The translations under genes were made by a program, and so were the position numbers. DNA of 64,000 bases. Source: Bosea sp. 29B. Lineage in GTDB: Bacteria; Pseudomonadota; Alphaproteobacteria; Rhizobiales; Beijerinckiaceae. Position 1 is the stretch's first letter. Every line of letters starts with the position of its first letter. Location: NCBI RefSeq assembly GCF_902506165.1, contig NZ_LR733817.1:2620090-2684089 (forward strand). The letters are read 5' to 3'. Below, piece by piece: positions 45,366-55,513 of the stretch. The notes below the pieces were generated by a model. The model saw only the letters and a list, made by a program, of their open reading frames with translations, did not search any database and was not told the origin of the DNA.

Positions 45366-48300
45366 TCAAGCCGCGACAGCCGACATCGCATCAGGTCCGT
45401 CCGTATCGCTCGCCAGCGCTGTCTCGATCTCAATCAACTGTCGGCGCTTCTCCGCAAGCTCCTCGCCAAAGGCGAACTCGCCACCCTCGCGCGACCGATA
45501 CGATGCGAGCCGGCGCTGGGCCTCAGCGAGACGCTGACGATACCGCTCCCGCTCGCCCTCAAAATCCCCGAGCGCGTGTTCGAGCCGCGACACCGCGCCA
45601 AGCGGCGTCACCGTGACCTGCAGATCGATCTCGTGCCCGTCGCCGGTGCGAAGCAGCATCGTCTCATAGCGATAGCCATCGCGGCCCCCGCGATCGCCGC
45701 TGAACTCCAGCTCAAACCCGCCGATCATGGCGATCACCACCTCCCCCTCATGGCGCATCTGCACGAGGGTCAGGATTTCCTTGAGCAAGGCACGGCCGGC
45801 CTCCTTGCGCTCCACATAAGCCTTCCCCGTCACGGTCATTGCAAAGGCGTCCCCGGCGGTCGGGACGCGGCGCTCGATGTCGCTTCCGATCTCGTCGATT
45901 CGACGGGTCGAGACCGCGCTATCCCGTTCGGCATCGCGGAGCTGCCGACGCACGGCGAACTGATCGTCCTGATGGGCGGCGCGCAGGCGCTCGAGCCGGG
46001 CAACTTCAGCCTCCAACCCGGCCTTTTGCATCAGCTGCTGATCGCCCGACGCGATCGCTTTCGCCATCGCGAACTGGTTGGCCTGCCCCTCGCCCAGATC
46101 CTCCAAACGGCGGATCGAGGTGTCGCCTGAGAGTGCCGCCGCGATGAAGCGGGCCTTGCGCTCATTGTTCTGCCACATCGTGGCGTCGAGCGAGCCTTGC
46201 GTCGCATAGGCGAAGATGTCGACCTCGTCATGCTGGTTGCCCTGCCGCACGATCCTCCCCTCTCGCTGCTCGATCTGCGAGGGCAGCCACGGCACGTCAA
46301 GATGATGCAACGCTTTCAGGCGGAGTTGGGCGTTGACGCCGGTGCCCATCGTCTCCGACGAGCCGATCAGAAAGCGCACCCGGCCGGCCCGGACATCGCC
46401 GAACAGCCGCTGTTTGGCCTCCGACTTCTTGAAATCCTGCATGAAGGCGATCTCGGAGGCCGGCACGCCGCGCCGGACCAACTCGTCGCGGATCCAGCGA
46501 TAGGCCGAGAAGCCCCGGCTCTTTTCGACGCTGATCGTGCCGAGATCGGAGAAAATCATCTGCGCGGCGCCCGTCGCCTCGAAGGGCTTGCCATCGGGCC
46601 GGACATAGGTTGCGTCCGTGGTTTCCCGCCAGATGCGTAGCGCGTTCCCGATCAGGAGGTTGAGCTTGTTCTCCGCCTCGTTGTCGTTGTCGGGATCGAC
46701 CAAGCGCAGATCGATCGCGGCATGGCGGCCATCGGTGATGACCGAGAGCAGGATGTCGTCGCCGGGCTCCGGCGGCCGGTCGCGCATCTCGATCGCCTTG
46801 ATGCGTTCGTCAAGCAGGCGCTGATACGACTTGAAGTCCGACGTCGGTTTAGCGGTCAGTATCTGACGGCGGCCGGTCGAGATCGCCGGCACCTTCACAT
46901 AACGCCGCAAATCGTCGGGAAGCACGACATCCGCGAAGGAGCGGAACATGGCGATCAGCTCGGGCACATTGACGAAGCTGGCGAAGCGCGAGACCGGCTT
47001 GTATTTGCCCGATGGCTGCAGCTCGAGTTCGGTCGTGGTGTCGCCAAAAGTCGAGGCCCAGGCGTCGAACTCGTGCAGTCCGCGCTGCCGAAGCGCGGAA
47101 TGATCCATCAGGCGCTGCACCGAAAACATCTCGCCGAGCGTGTTGGTGATCGGCGTGCCCGAGGCGAGCACGAGCGCCCGGCCCGGGTTCTTCGTCTCGA
47201 CGAAGCGCGACTTCACATAGAGATCCCAGGCGCGCTGCGAGCCGTTGGGGTCGACGCCCTTCAGTGTCGACATGTTGGTGGCGAAGGACAACTTCCGGAA
47301 CTCCTGCGCCTCGTCGACAATGATCTGATCGATGCCGAGCTCGGAGATGGTCAGAAGATCGTCCTTGCGGGTCGAGAGCGCTTCCAGCCGCTCCTTCAAC
47401 CCCTCCTTCAGGCGTTCGAGGCGCTTGCGCGAGACGCGGTCGTCGGTCTCGACCTTGGTCAGCAGGTTTTCATAGAGTTCGAGTTCCTCCTGAATCATCT
47501 GCTGCTCGAAGGCGGACGGCACGTCGATGAAGCGGAACGCCGAATGGGTAATGATGATCGCGTCCCAGGTCGCGGTCGCAGCGCGCGACAGAAAGCGGTG
47601 GCGCTTCTCCTTCGTGAAATTGCTCTCGTCGGCGACGAGGATGCGGGCGTTCGGGTAGAGCGCTAGGAATTCCCGCGCGGCCTGCGCCAGGCAATGGCCC
47701 GGCACGACTAGCATCGCCTTGGCGATCAGCCCGAGACGGCGCTGCTCCATCACGGCGGCAGCAAAGGTCATGGTCTTTCCGGCGCCGACCGCGTGGGCGA
47801 GATAGGTCGACCCAGTCGCGATGATCCGCCAGATGCCACGCTTCTGATGGGGGTAGAGGGTGAAAGCGCCGCTCGCGCCGGGCAGCTTCAGATGCGAGCC
47901 ATCAAAAGCGCGCGGCGCGATGTTGTTGAAGCGGTCATTGTAGATCCGCGCCAGCCGGTCGGTGCGGTCGGGGTCGGACCAGATCCAATTCTGGAACGCG
48001 GTCTTGATCTTGTGCAGCTTCTCCTTGGCGGCTTCGGTATCGACGACGTTGAGCACGCGCCGCTCGCTGCCGCCCTCCTTCACCGTGTCAAAGATTTGCG
48101 GGATGCGGCTGTTCAGCGCGTCGGTCAGCAATTCGCCGGCATGGCGGCGGCCCGTGCCCCAGTCGGATGTTCCCGCCGCCAGCCAGGCGAGCTGGCGCGC
48201 ATCCACTGTCCACGACGCCAGCTCCGGCATGTGGCGGATCGTGATCTCGGCGCCCATCGTCTCCTTGACGAAGGCGACGACGTCGGCTGCCGGTATCCAG

Positions 48301-50471
48301 GGCGCGCCGAGACGCGCGGTGATGTCGGACGGCCCGAGATCGGCCGGCTGGACTGCGGCCAGCGCCCGGACATTTCGCTCAAAGACCGGGTCGAGCTCTG
48401 CCGCGGCTTCGGCAACCTTCAGCTTGTCGCGCACTGCCCCCGACAGATAGGCGTCCGCCATCAGCCAAGCGCCGTCGGCTGGGTTCTGGAAGATCGCGTC
48501 GCCCAGCTCGGCGACGGCGTCGATGACATCCCGATGCAGCAGCTCGGCGATGTGCTCGCGATCGACCCGGCCGCGCTCGTTCAGGACGACGGCAAGGGCG
48601 TCCGTGGCGCAAGTGATGACCGGCGCTGCAGGCGGCGCAATGACGCGCTCGCTGAAGAGAGGACCGGGCTTCGCCGTGTCGGTGTCGAGATCGTAGTCCT
48701 CGATCGAGGCGACGAGCCAGCAATCGGGATCGTCAAGGAATGGCTGCAGGTTTGGCCGGCGGTGAGATTCGCGGACCTCGCCGGTCGTCTCATCATCCGA
48801 GATCGAGACCGTCGTATGATTGATCGGGCCGAATTCGCGCAAAAAACTCGACCAGGCGATTCGCATGCGAACCTGCGCGTCCTTCCATGGTCGGTCCTGT
48901 TCCTGGCAGCTGAGGACCTCGCGCACGGCGTCGCGGATCGGGATCAGCTTCTGGATGATCCGGACGTGCTTTTCCGGGACGCCCTCGGCGCTCCGCCCTT
49001 TCCGAACCTTCACTGCGACCGGCTGGCCGTCGATGAGCTGCATCAGCCCGCGACGCGTATCGACGAAGTAGCTGCCCTCGCGGATACGCGTCTCCGGGGA
49101 GAGCAAAATATTCGCGTCCGACGCTTCGCCGTCGTCAAGATCGACCGCTTCCGGCTCGCCGTCATAGAGGATTTCCGGGAGGAGGCGGATGGCGGTGTCC
49201 AACGCGGCATCGAGAGCGACGTCAGCGTGCGGCAGGCAGGTGTAGGTTTCGCCGAACGGACCTGAGGTGAGGGCATGCGTGCCGAGCACGAAGCCGGGAT
49301 TGCGCACGAACCAGCGATTGACGCGGATCGAACTCTCGTCGGCTGTCGCGGCTCGTAGCTCATCGAGATCGAGCCAGGCCAGATCTCCTTGCGGCTCGCC
49401 CGGCTTCCGCTTCCGGAAGAACAGGATGTCGACGCCGACGTCCGTGCCGGCATCTGCGCGGAAGCTGCCTGCCGGCAGGCGGATGGCGGCGATCAGATCG
49501 GCCGAACAGGCGATGTGCTCGCGCGCCGCGGCGTCCGCCTTGTCCATCGTGCCATGCGAGGTGACGAAGGCTGCGAGCCCGCCAGGCTTCAACAGGTCGA
49601 TCGCGCGCGCGATGAAGTAGTCGTGCAGCCGCAAGCCCAGCGAACGATAGGCGCGGTCGGAGCGGACGATGCGATCGGAAAACGGCGGGTTGCCGATGGC
49701 GAGGTCGAAGCTCGCAGGCAGCTCCGTGCGCGCAAAGTCGCCGGTGAGGATGCGGGCGCTCGGCTGCAGCAACCGGGCGATTCGCGCCGTGGTCGGATCG
49801 AGCTCGACGCCGGTGACATGCACATGATCGCGGTATGCTTCCGGCATGAGCGCTGCGAACAGCCCGGTGCCGATACCGGGTTCGAGCACGCGGCCGCCGC
49901 GCCAGCCGAGCCGCTGTAGTCCGGCCCAGATCGCACGAACGATGAACTCCGGCGTGAAATGAGCGTACTGCGTGCAGCGCGCCAGCGAGGCGTAGTCGGC
50001 GTCGCTGACCGCGTCCTGCAGCGCGCCGCCGATCGTCTCCCAGCCTTTTCGGAACACCGTCTCGCCCGGCCGCAGGAAGACGCCATTGGCGAGGTCGGAT
50101 GCGCCGAAGCCGGTGAAGCGGATCAGCCTGCGCTGCTCGTCCAGCGTCGCCGGCCGCTCTTCGGCTTCAATCTTTTCGGCGAGCCGGATCGCGGCGATGC
50201 TGTCGCGGGCACGATTTTTCCAGCTCGCGGCGAGGCCGCGGTCGCCGTCGAGGCCGAAATTGACGCTCCGACCAAGCGTTGAGGGACGCGGCGCTGACGG
50301 AGTGATCCGCGGCGCCGGCGACGGCGGGGTGGGCTCCGGGTCATCGTCATCATTGGCTGCGACATCGCCGGCGAAGGCCGTCACGCCGAGGCTCAGGCCC
50401 GATAACAGAGCCGTGTCGTTGAAGAGGTCGATGGTGAAGGGATCGAGATTCAGGCGGTGATCTTGCGCCAT
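45366..50471 (-). CDS. Giant fused N6-adenine methylase and SNF2-like helicase
   Basis: 1701 residues. The N-terminal methylase has motif I LEPGIGTGLF (196-205) and the catalytic NPPF (261-264). The helicase has Walker A HAVGAGKT near 890, DEAQ (IIVDEAQEF) near 1050 and a C-terminal lobe with SSETMGTGVNAQ and QREGRIVRQGNQ near 1370-1405. This N12-class methylase/strawberry-notch-like fusion is common on phages, plasmids and ICEs. It may modify the element to evade restriction or act in replication. A coiled-coil C-terminus follows. No frameshift is evident. Confidence 0.92.
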   Translation of the reverse strand: MAQDHRLNLDPFTIDLFNDTALLSGLSLGVTAFAGDVAANDDDDPEPTPPSPAPRITPSAPRPSTLGRSVNFGLDGDRGLAASWKNRARDSIAAIRLAEKIEAEERPATLDEQRRLIRFTGFGASDLANGVFLRPGETVFRKGWETIGGALQDAVSDADYASLARCTQYAHFTPEFIVRAIWAGLQRLGWRGGRVLEPGIGTGLFAALMPEAYRDHVHVTGVELDPTTARIARLLQPSARILTGDFARTELPASFDLAIGNPPFSDRIVRSDRAYRSLGLRLHDYFIARAIDLLKPGGLAAFVTSHGTMDKADAAAREHIACSADLIAAIRLPAGSFRADAGTDVGVDILFFRKRKPGEPQGDLAWLDLDELRAATADESSIRVNRWFVRNPGFVLGTHALTSGPFGETYTCLPHADVALDAALDTAIRLLPEILYDGEPEAVDLDDGEASDANILLSPETRIREGSYFVDTRRGLMQLIDGQPVAVKVRKGRSAEGVPEKHVRIIQKLIPIRDAVREVLSCQEQDRPWKDAQVRMRIAWSSFLREFGPINHTTVSISDDETTGEVRESHRRPNLQPFLDDPDCWLVASIEDYDLDTDTAKPGPLFSERVIAPPAAPVITCATDALAVVLNERGRVDREHIAELLHRDVIDAVAELGDAIFQNPADGAWLMADAYLSGAVRDKLKVAEAAAELDPVFERNVRALAAVQPADLGPSDITARLGAPWIPAADVVAFVKETMGAEITIRHMPELASWTVDARQLAWLAAGTSDWGTGRRHAGELLTDALNSRIPQIFDTVKEGGSERRVLNVVDTEAAKEKLHKIKTAFQNWIWSDPDRTDRLARIYNDRFNNIAPRAFDGSHLKLPGASGAFTLYPHQKRGIWRIIATGSTYLAHAVGAGKTMTFAAAVMEQRRLGLIAKAMLVVPGHCLAQAAREFLALYPNARILVADESNFTKEKRHRFLSRAATATWDAIIITHSAFRFIDVPSAFEQQMIQEELELYENLLTKVETDDRVSRKRLERLKEGLKERLEALSTRKDDLLTISELGIDQIIVDEAQEFRKLSFATNMSTLKGVDPNGSQRAWDLYVKSRFVETKNPGRALVLASGTPITNTLGEMFSVQRLMDHSALRQRGLHEFDAWASTFGDTTTELELQPSGKYKPVSRFASFVNVPELIAMFRSFADVVLPDDLRRYVKVPAISTGRRQILTAKPTSDFKSYQRLLDERIKAIEMRDRPPEPGDDILLSVITDGRHAAIDLRLVDPDNDNEAENKLNLLIGNALRIWRETTDATYVRPDGKPFEATGAAQMIFSDLGTISVEKSRGFSAYRWIRDELVRRGVPASEIAFMQDFKKSEAKQRLFGDVRAGRVRFLIGSSETMGTGVNAQLRLKALHHLDVPWLPSQIEQREGRIVRQGNQHDEVDIFAYATQGSLDATMWQNNERKARFIAAALSGDTSIRRLEDLGEGQANQFAMAKAIASGDQQLMQKAGLEAEVARLERLRAAHQDDQFAVRRQLRDAERDSAVSTRRIDEIGSDIERRVPTAGDAFAMTVTGKAYVERKEAGRALLKEILTLVQMRHEGEVVIAMIGGFELEFSGDRGGRDGYRYETMLLRTGDGHEIDLQVTVTPLGAVSRLEHALGDFEGERERYRQRLAEAQRRLASYRSREGGEFAFGEELAEKRRQLIEIETALASDTDGPDAMSAVAA

Positions 50472-50582
50472 GGCGAATTCTCCTGAGTTCGGGCGCGCGC
50501 CGTCGCTCCCGCCAGATCAGGTCCGACGAGAGTTGCGATGGTCGCGAGACGTTGGATGGGACGGCTTGGTCAGCCCGGCGGA

Positions 50583-50981
50583 TCAGCGCCGGACGAGGGC
50601 GAGCGACAGGGCGTTGTCGGTCATCGCGATGGTGAGATGCGTCGCGGTCGGCGCGGCGGCGATCAGCTTCCCGAGCATGATGGCATCGAGAAACTCGACG
50701 CCGTCATCGCCGCCAAAGTGTTGGCGCTTGTAGTGCCAGTAGTCGGGATTGGTCTTGGGATCGCACTCCTGCGCGTAGACGACGAGCGGACGCTGATCCT
50801 CGGCGAGCTTGCCGTTGGACATGATGTACACGCCCTCATCGCCGACCAGCCAGAGTCCGGGCCGCTCGTTCTGGCCGGGGGTGAGGCCATGGGGATTGCG
50901 AAAGCCGCCGTAGAGGACGGCGTCGATCCGTCCGCGCGTGATGACGGCGCGGACATCCGTGACGGAAAAGCTGAAAATCAC
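50583..50981 (-). CDS. DUF3085-domain protein
   Basis: 132 residues. RPGLWLVGDEGVYIMSNGKL and the acidic FGGDDGVEFLDA are typical of DUF3085, a family I associate with alphaproteobacterial mobile elements. Function unknown. It ends the operon after the DUF1419 gene. Confidence 0.78.
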   Translation of the reverse strand: MIFSFSVTDVRAVITRGRIDAVLYGGFRNPHGLTPGQNERPGLWLVGDEGVYIMSNGKLAEDQRPLVVYAQECDPKTNPDYWHYKRQHFGGDDGVEFLDAIMLGKLIAAAPTATHLTIAMTDNALSLALVRR

Positions 50982-50990
50982 CGGCGCCCA

Positions 50991-51593
50991 TCACGCCGCG
51001 ATCGCGTCGGGCAGATAGCGCAGATGTACGGGGAGCTTTTCGCTGACTTCCGAGTCCGTGAGGTCGTCAAGCAGCTTCAACGTCGTCCCATGCCGGCCGC
51101 CATAGACGGTAATCGTGCGCTTGCCCCGGTCGGGGGCGGGCCAGCGCTCGCCGGCATAGCCGCGATAGTTGTCATGGGTGCTCGACCAGATGTGCTCGAG
51201 ACGCTCCTGCCGCGTCATCGCCCGCACGGGCCGGGTTTCGCGCTCGACAATCGCCTCGCGCATGCGCCTGCCGTAACCGATATCGGCGAGATCGCAGTAA
51301 CCGTGAAAGTACCGAGCCCGGCCGTCGATCCACAATCTGAAGAAGACGCTGGTGATCGAACCGGTCAGAAACTCGCGCAGCGCGAACATATCGACCGCCA
51401 AGATGACTGGCGGCAGGGCCTCGAACATATAGTCGTGCGCCGCCTGGCCGATCTCGAACCATTCGCCGGCATAGAGCGAGCTGCCGTCGTCCGGTCGGCG
51501 ATCGGGCCTCTGCGCATGGCGGTCGAACATCGCAAACATCTGCCGCCGGTCGGCGATACCCTGAAACACTTTGCGGATCGGGGAGACGGTCAT
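50991..51593 (-). CDS. DUF1419-domain protein
   Basis: 200 residues. SSLYAGEWFEIGQAAHDYMF and FALREFLTGSITSVFFRLW mark DUF1419. Function unknown. It precedes the DUF3085 gene by 9 bp in the same direction and travels with it on mobile elements. Confidence 0.78.
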   Translation of the reverse strand: MTVSPIRKVFQGIADRRQMFAMFDRHAQRPDRRPDDGSSLYAGEWFEIGQAAHDYMFEALPPVILAVDMFALREFLTGSITSVFFRLWIDGRARYFHGYCDLADIGYGRRMREAIVERETRPVRAMTRQERLEHIWSSTHDNYRGYAGERWPAPDRGKRTITVYGGRHGTTLKLLDDLTDSEVSEKLPVHLRYLPDAIAA

Positions 51594-51738
51594 TGGCTCA
51601 CTCCTTCGAGGTGTCGTCAGACCGGAGCGCGGCTCATCCTCGCGACATCGCCATCATCAATCCGGCTCTTCCTGACCCCTCCCCCGCGGCCGCCTCGCCG
51701 TCCGGCCGGGTCAAGGGCCGGCGCAGCCGGGCGAAGCG

Positions 51739-52698
51739 TCACCCTTGATGCGGCCGGCGGGCATGCGGCAGATGTCTCCTCCCATTCCTCCTTTCCCTCT
51801 CCGCCCCCGCCTTCTCCTTCAAAGCGTCGTTCCAATCGTCGGCTGGCGGCGTCAGGCGGATCCAGTCGCAGTCCGTCGTCTCGGCGATCTCGCGCAACCT
51901 TCCGGCAAACGCCTCGCCCTGACTGTTGGCGTCCGTCGCCGCGACGAGCTGGGCGCCGGGACGGGCGGCCAGCGTTCGCACCGCCGTATCTGTCGCAGGC
52001 GACCAGCCGCCGCCGGTGCTGAGGTAGAGGCTGCCATCCCGCAGCCCCTCGAGCGCTGCAAGGCTCATTGCGTCGATCGCCGCCTCGGTGATGCAAAGCC
52101 TCAAGGCGTCGTGCGCGCCGAGCCGGAACAGCATCTTTGCCCCGCCGGTCGAAAACCCACGCCATTGCGGACCGCGCTCTTCCCATCCGCTGACAGTGCC
52201 GCCGTCGTCGACATGGGCGGCCCACACGCTGCCATGCGGGCCCTCTCGCAGCCGTGCCTGACGGATCGCGGCGCGCAGCACGCTTTCAGGCAGATGGCGT
52301 TCGTGACGCAGGTAGCGCCAGGTGGGGGAGCCCGGTCGAAGGGCTCGCCGGGCGCGCCAGCGTTCGGCAAGAGAGACATCCGGCCTCTGCGCGCGCGGTG
52401 TCTGCCACGCAAGTTCCGCCGGTCGGAACCCGACCATTCCGGCCGCACGCACAAGCACTTCGGTGAAGGCGACGCCGTCCAGATGCTGGATCAGCGAAAA
52501 GACATCGCCCTTGGCGTCCGACAGCGGATCGAACCAGCCCCGGCCTTCGTGGATCACGATGATGATGTCGCTGCCGCGCCGGTGCTTGACGGCGCGGCGC
52601 GTGCTCTCCTTCAGATCGATGGCAAAGCCGGCTTTCTCCAGCACCGCCGCGCACAGCACGCGCCGCTTCAGTTCTTCGAGTTCTCGTTGCTCCATCAT
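51739..52698 (-). CDS. Toprim-domain protein (DUF3991-like, primase-related)
   Basis: 319 residues. The N-terminal half resembles DUF3991 (GWFDPLSDAKGDVFSLIQHL); the C-terminal half is a toprim fold with the catalytic Glu in LCITEAAIDAMSLAAL and the DATDAN-like pair in LVAATDANSQGEAF. Such proteins act in element replication or DNA processing. Two adjacent ATGs (52698, 52695) follow GGAGAG; the upstream open frame has no site. Confidence 0.82.
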   Translation of the reverse strand: MMEQRELEELKRRVLCAAVLEKAGFAIDLKESTRRAVKHRRGSDIIIVIHEGRGWFDPLSDAKGDVFSLIQHLDGVAFTEVLVRAAGMVGFRPAELAWQTPRAQRPDVSLAERWRARRALRPGSPTWRYLRHERHLPESVLRAAIRQARLREGPHGSVWAAHVDDGGTVSGWEERGPQWRGFSTGGAKMLFRLGAHDALRLCITEAAIDAMSLAALEGLRDGSLYLSTGGGWSPATDTAVRTLAARPGAQLVAATDANSQGEAFAGRLREIAETTDCDWIRLTPPADDWNDALKEKAGAERERRNGRRHLPHARRPHQG

Positions 52699-52891
52699 CT
52701 CTCCGGGCGCTTTACGTCCGGCCTTTCCTACTGCGTTGTCCCTCCCGCATATCTCGCGGGTCCAAGCCCAACCACCGCGAAGAGCGGCGCCTGCAAGGGC
52801 GCGGATCGACCGTCGACGGAAGATGAGATCGATCGTCCGCGGCGCAGCCTCCCTTGCGGGCGACTGCTCGCCAGCGGCACACGAGGTCAGC

Positions 52892-53077
52892 TCAATGAGG
52901 CGGCCGGCAATCATGAGGGTCGAACTCATGGATGACGCGGAGCTCGTCGGCAGCGTCGATCTCGTCGCTCGGCAGCACCCCAAAAGCGCCGTCGATCTGG
53001 AAGACCGTCACCGGTACCATCAGCGTGCGGGCGAGCGCGAAGGCGTGGCTCTGGGCAAGGACAAGATCGTTCGACAT
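52892..53077 (-). CDS. Small hypothetical protein of the mobile module
   Basis: 61 residues, acidic C-terminus (SDEIDAADELRVIHEFDPHD). The ATG at 53077 has a GGAG site 8 nt upstream. Not recognised, but the good ribosome site and the position at the promoter-proximal end of the block support it. Confidence 0.55.
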   Translation of the reverse strand: MSNDLVLAQSHAFALARTLMVPVTVFQIDGAFGVLPSDEIDAADELRVIHEFDPHDCRPPH

Positions 53078-53712
53078 TGTGAGGCTCCAACCGGGAGCGG
53101 GGGAATTCCCGCTCGATGGCTCCTCGAAGGGCCGGGGCCGGTCGCGATCACCGCGAAGGCAAAGCCGCAGCGGCGGCACGCTCGCGTAGCCGACCCCTTG
53201 CGGGTTGATCGTGGAAGATCCGGAACCGGACCAGAACGCCATCGCATCAGAGCGGGATTGCGCTGCTCTCGATGGACCTGGCTTCATGGCAACGACGCAT
53301 TTCGGCGAGAACAACCCGGCCGCGTGCTGTTGGTCGGGGTGACGCGGTTCGCCTCAGCAAGCGCCGCCTACTGCTTGCCGTGGGGCGTCGCAGTTCGTTG
53401 TGGACGATCGCCTGGACGCTCGCCAGATTCACGTAGCGCGCCGCCGCTCAGACCATAGTCCGAGTGCGCGATTCACCGCGCTGTTCGTTCGATGGTCCGG
53501 CGATGGCTCCACCCTGCGTCAGGGATGGACGCCCGGATGGGTGAAGACCCGCAGGGGCTTCAGCTTCGCCGACAGCCCGGCCCGCAGGGAGACGCCTGGT
53601 GAGCTACTCAATTCAGCGGGAAGCCGCCCGCCTACTTTAAAAGTGAATCTGTTTGTCAATTTTGGTTTGACATCAGGGCGATGGCCAAAAGCGGTTCTCG
53701 CCATCACTTTGA
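53078..53712. other. Non-coding boundary between mobile module and defence island
   Basis: About 630 bases. The left part is GC-rich leader sequence with a GAGCGGG/CCCGCTC stem and a GGCAAAGCCGCAGCGG stretch; the right part, from about 53620, becomes AT-richer and should hold the abiE promoter (TTGACA at 53667-53672 is one -35 candidate). No supported gene. Confidence 0.5.
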
Positions 53713-54579
53713 ATGTATGCCATAATGTCCATCATGGATGGACAAGGCGCGTCGAAGCTGAAGCAACTCCTCCAGACCATCCCGCCGGGGTTTCTGGTGG
53801 ATATGGCCTGGATGACGCGCCACGCCATCTCGCGACAGTCGGTTTCCGGCTATGTGAAGCAAGGCTGGCTGGAGCGGCTGAGACAAGGCCTCTACCGCCG
53901 CCCCTTTACCACCGGCGCAAGTCGAGAAGCCGCGACGGGATGGAAAATCCCATTGCTCTCCGCGCAATGGATCATGGGACATCGCTTCCATGTCGGAGGG
54001 ACGAGCGCCCTCAGCCTTCACGGTCACTCGCACTATCTGCAGCTGGGCGGTGACGCAGGGATCTATCTCTACGGCTCGGACATACCGACATGGCTGGTCG
54101 AGCTGCAAACCGATGCACGGTTCGTCCGGCGAAACGATGCGCTGTTCGGTGAGCAGCCGACCGGTGTTGAAGATGGCGAATTCAGCCTGTCCGACGGCCC
54201 GGATGCGGAGCTTACCCTCAGTCCCTGGCGTTGGCCGATACGGATGTCGTCGGCGGAGCGAGCGATCCTCGAGGCACTTGATGAACTGCCAAACAACGAG
54301 AGCTTTCACACCCTGGACATGGCGTTTGAGAGCTTGGTCAATCTGCGCCCGAAATTGCTGACGATGCTGCTCGCCCAATGCCAGAGCGTGAAGGTCAAAC
54401 GCCTGTTCTTCGTCTATGCCGACAAACACGCTCACGCCTGGCGCAAGCATATAGACACGTCGGGAATCGACATGGGGCGAGGCGATCGAGCTCTCGCAGC
54501 ACGCGGGCGGCTGCACCCGACCTATCGGATCACCGTGCCGGCCGACCTCTTGCCGAAGGAGGCTGCCCGTGGCGCGTGA
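53713..54579 (+). CDS. abiEi: AbiEi-type antitoxin of an AbiE system
   Basis: 288-residue DNA-binding antitoxin. The N-terminal winged HTH (WMTRHAISRQSVSGYVKQGWL) and TSALSLHGHSHYLQ are typical. It represses its own operon and counters AbiEii. In-frame ATGs lie at 53713, 53725 and 53734; a perfect palindrome covers the third. It overlaps the toxin gene by 11 bp. Confidence 0.88.
   Translation: MYAIMSIMDGQGASKLKQLLQTIPPGFLVDMAWMTRHAISRQSVSGYVKQGWLERLRQGLYRRPFTTGASREAATGWKIPLLSAQWIMGHRFHVGGTSALSLHGHSHYLQLGGDAGIYLYGSDIPTWLVELQTDARFVRRNDALFGEQPTGVEDGEFSLSDGPDAELTLSPWRWPIRMSSAERAILEALDELPNNESFHTLDMAFESLVNLRPKLLTMLLAQCQSVKVKRLFFVYADKHAHAWRKHIDTSGIDMGRGDRALAARGRLHPTYRITVPADLLPKEAARGA
53726..53744. 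promoter_or_regulatory. Palindrome centred on an abiEi start codon
   Basis: TGTCCATC-ATG-GATGGACA, perfect 8-base arms around the ATG at 53734. Either a DNA operator for AbiEi or an RNA hairpin hiding the start. Confidence 0.6.
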
Positions 54580-55486
54580 GCAATATATGCGGCAGGTCGA
54601 ACTCCTGGTCCGGACACTGCCCTTCATAGCGCGCCAGGACGTGTTCGCGCTCAAGGGCGGCACCGCCATTAATCTCTTCTACCGCGACATGCCCCGACTC
54701 TCGGTCGACATCGACCTCACCTATCTTCCGGTCGAGGGTCGTGACGCGACACTTGCCGGCATCGACGCGGCGCTTGATCGCATCCGCGAGGACCTTTTGC
54801 GAAACCTCCGGGGCGTGACGGTCCAGCGGATCGCCGGCGGCGGCAACAATGACACACGCGTGCTGGTCCGCCAGGGAAGTACCGAGGTCAAGATCGAGAC
54901 TTCACCAGTCGCGCGCGGGACGGTGCATCCTCCAGAACTGCGGCCGGTCACCGACGCGGTCGCCGACACATTCGGCTTTGCCGAGCTGCAGGTCGTCGCC
55001 TTCGAGGATCTGTTCGGCGGCAAGCTCCATGCGGCGGTCGATCGCCAGCACCCGCGCGATCTGTTCGATGTGAAGCTTCTCTATGAGAATGAGGGGCTGA
55101 CCGACGCGCTGTTTCGGACCTTCCTGATCTATGTTGCAAGTTCTGGCCGGCCGCCGCATGAGCTTATCAAGCCGTCCCTTTCCGAGATCGACGACGCCTT
55201 TGCCAAGGAGTTCGAGGGTATGACGGTCCGGCCTGTGAGCCTGAGTGAGTTGAAGGACGCGCGCGCGCGGCTGACGAAAGACCTGCTCGCACGGCTCGAT
55301 GACAGGGCGATGCGCTTCCTGCTTTCGCTGCATGATGCTGAACCTGACTTCGAGGTAATCGGATTGCCGCAAGCGGCAGATCTGCCGGCGGTTCGCTGGA
55401 AGCTGCTCAATCTCACGAAGTTGAAGGAGCAGAACCCCGTGAAGCACGCCGAGCAACGCCAAGCGATAGCGGGAATATTGTCATAG
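54569..55486 (+). CDS. abiEii: AbiEii-type nucleotidyltransferase toxin
   Basis: 305-residue toxin of the abortive-infection AbiE family. The nucleotidyltransferase core is intact: FALKGGTAINLF followed by LSVDIDLTY with the metal-binding Asp pair, and FEDLFGGKLHAAVDRQHPRDLFD further on. It arrests growth, thereby limiting phage. AbiEi lies directly upstream, so the pair looks functional. Confidence 0.9.
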   Translation: MAREQYMRQVELLVRTLPFIARQDVFALKGGTAINLFYRDMPRLSVDIDLTYLPVEGRDATLAGIDAALDRIREDLLRNLRGVTVQRIAGGGNNDTRVLVRQGSTEVKIETSPVARGTVHPPELRPVTDAVADTFGFAELQVVAFEDLFGGKLHAAVDRQHPRDLFDVKLLYENEGLTDALFRTFLIYVASSGRPPHELIKPSLSEIDDAFAKEFEGMTVRPVSLSELKDARARLTKDLLARLDDRAMRFLLSLHDAEPDFEVIGLPQAADLPAVRWKLLNLTKLKEQNPVKHAEQRQAIAGILS

Positions 55487-55513
55487 ACACCGGATCTGGA
55501 TCATCGATCGGCC

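Noticed and set aside
47793..49265. 490-residue plus-strand frame
   Set aside because: Antisense to the methylase-helicase; His/Asp/Arg-rich composition typical of a shadow.
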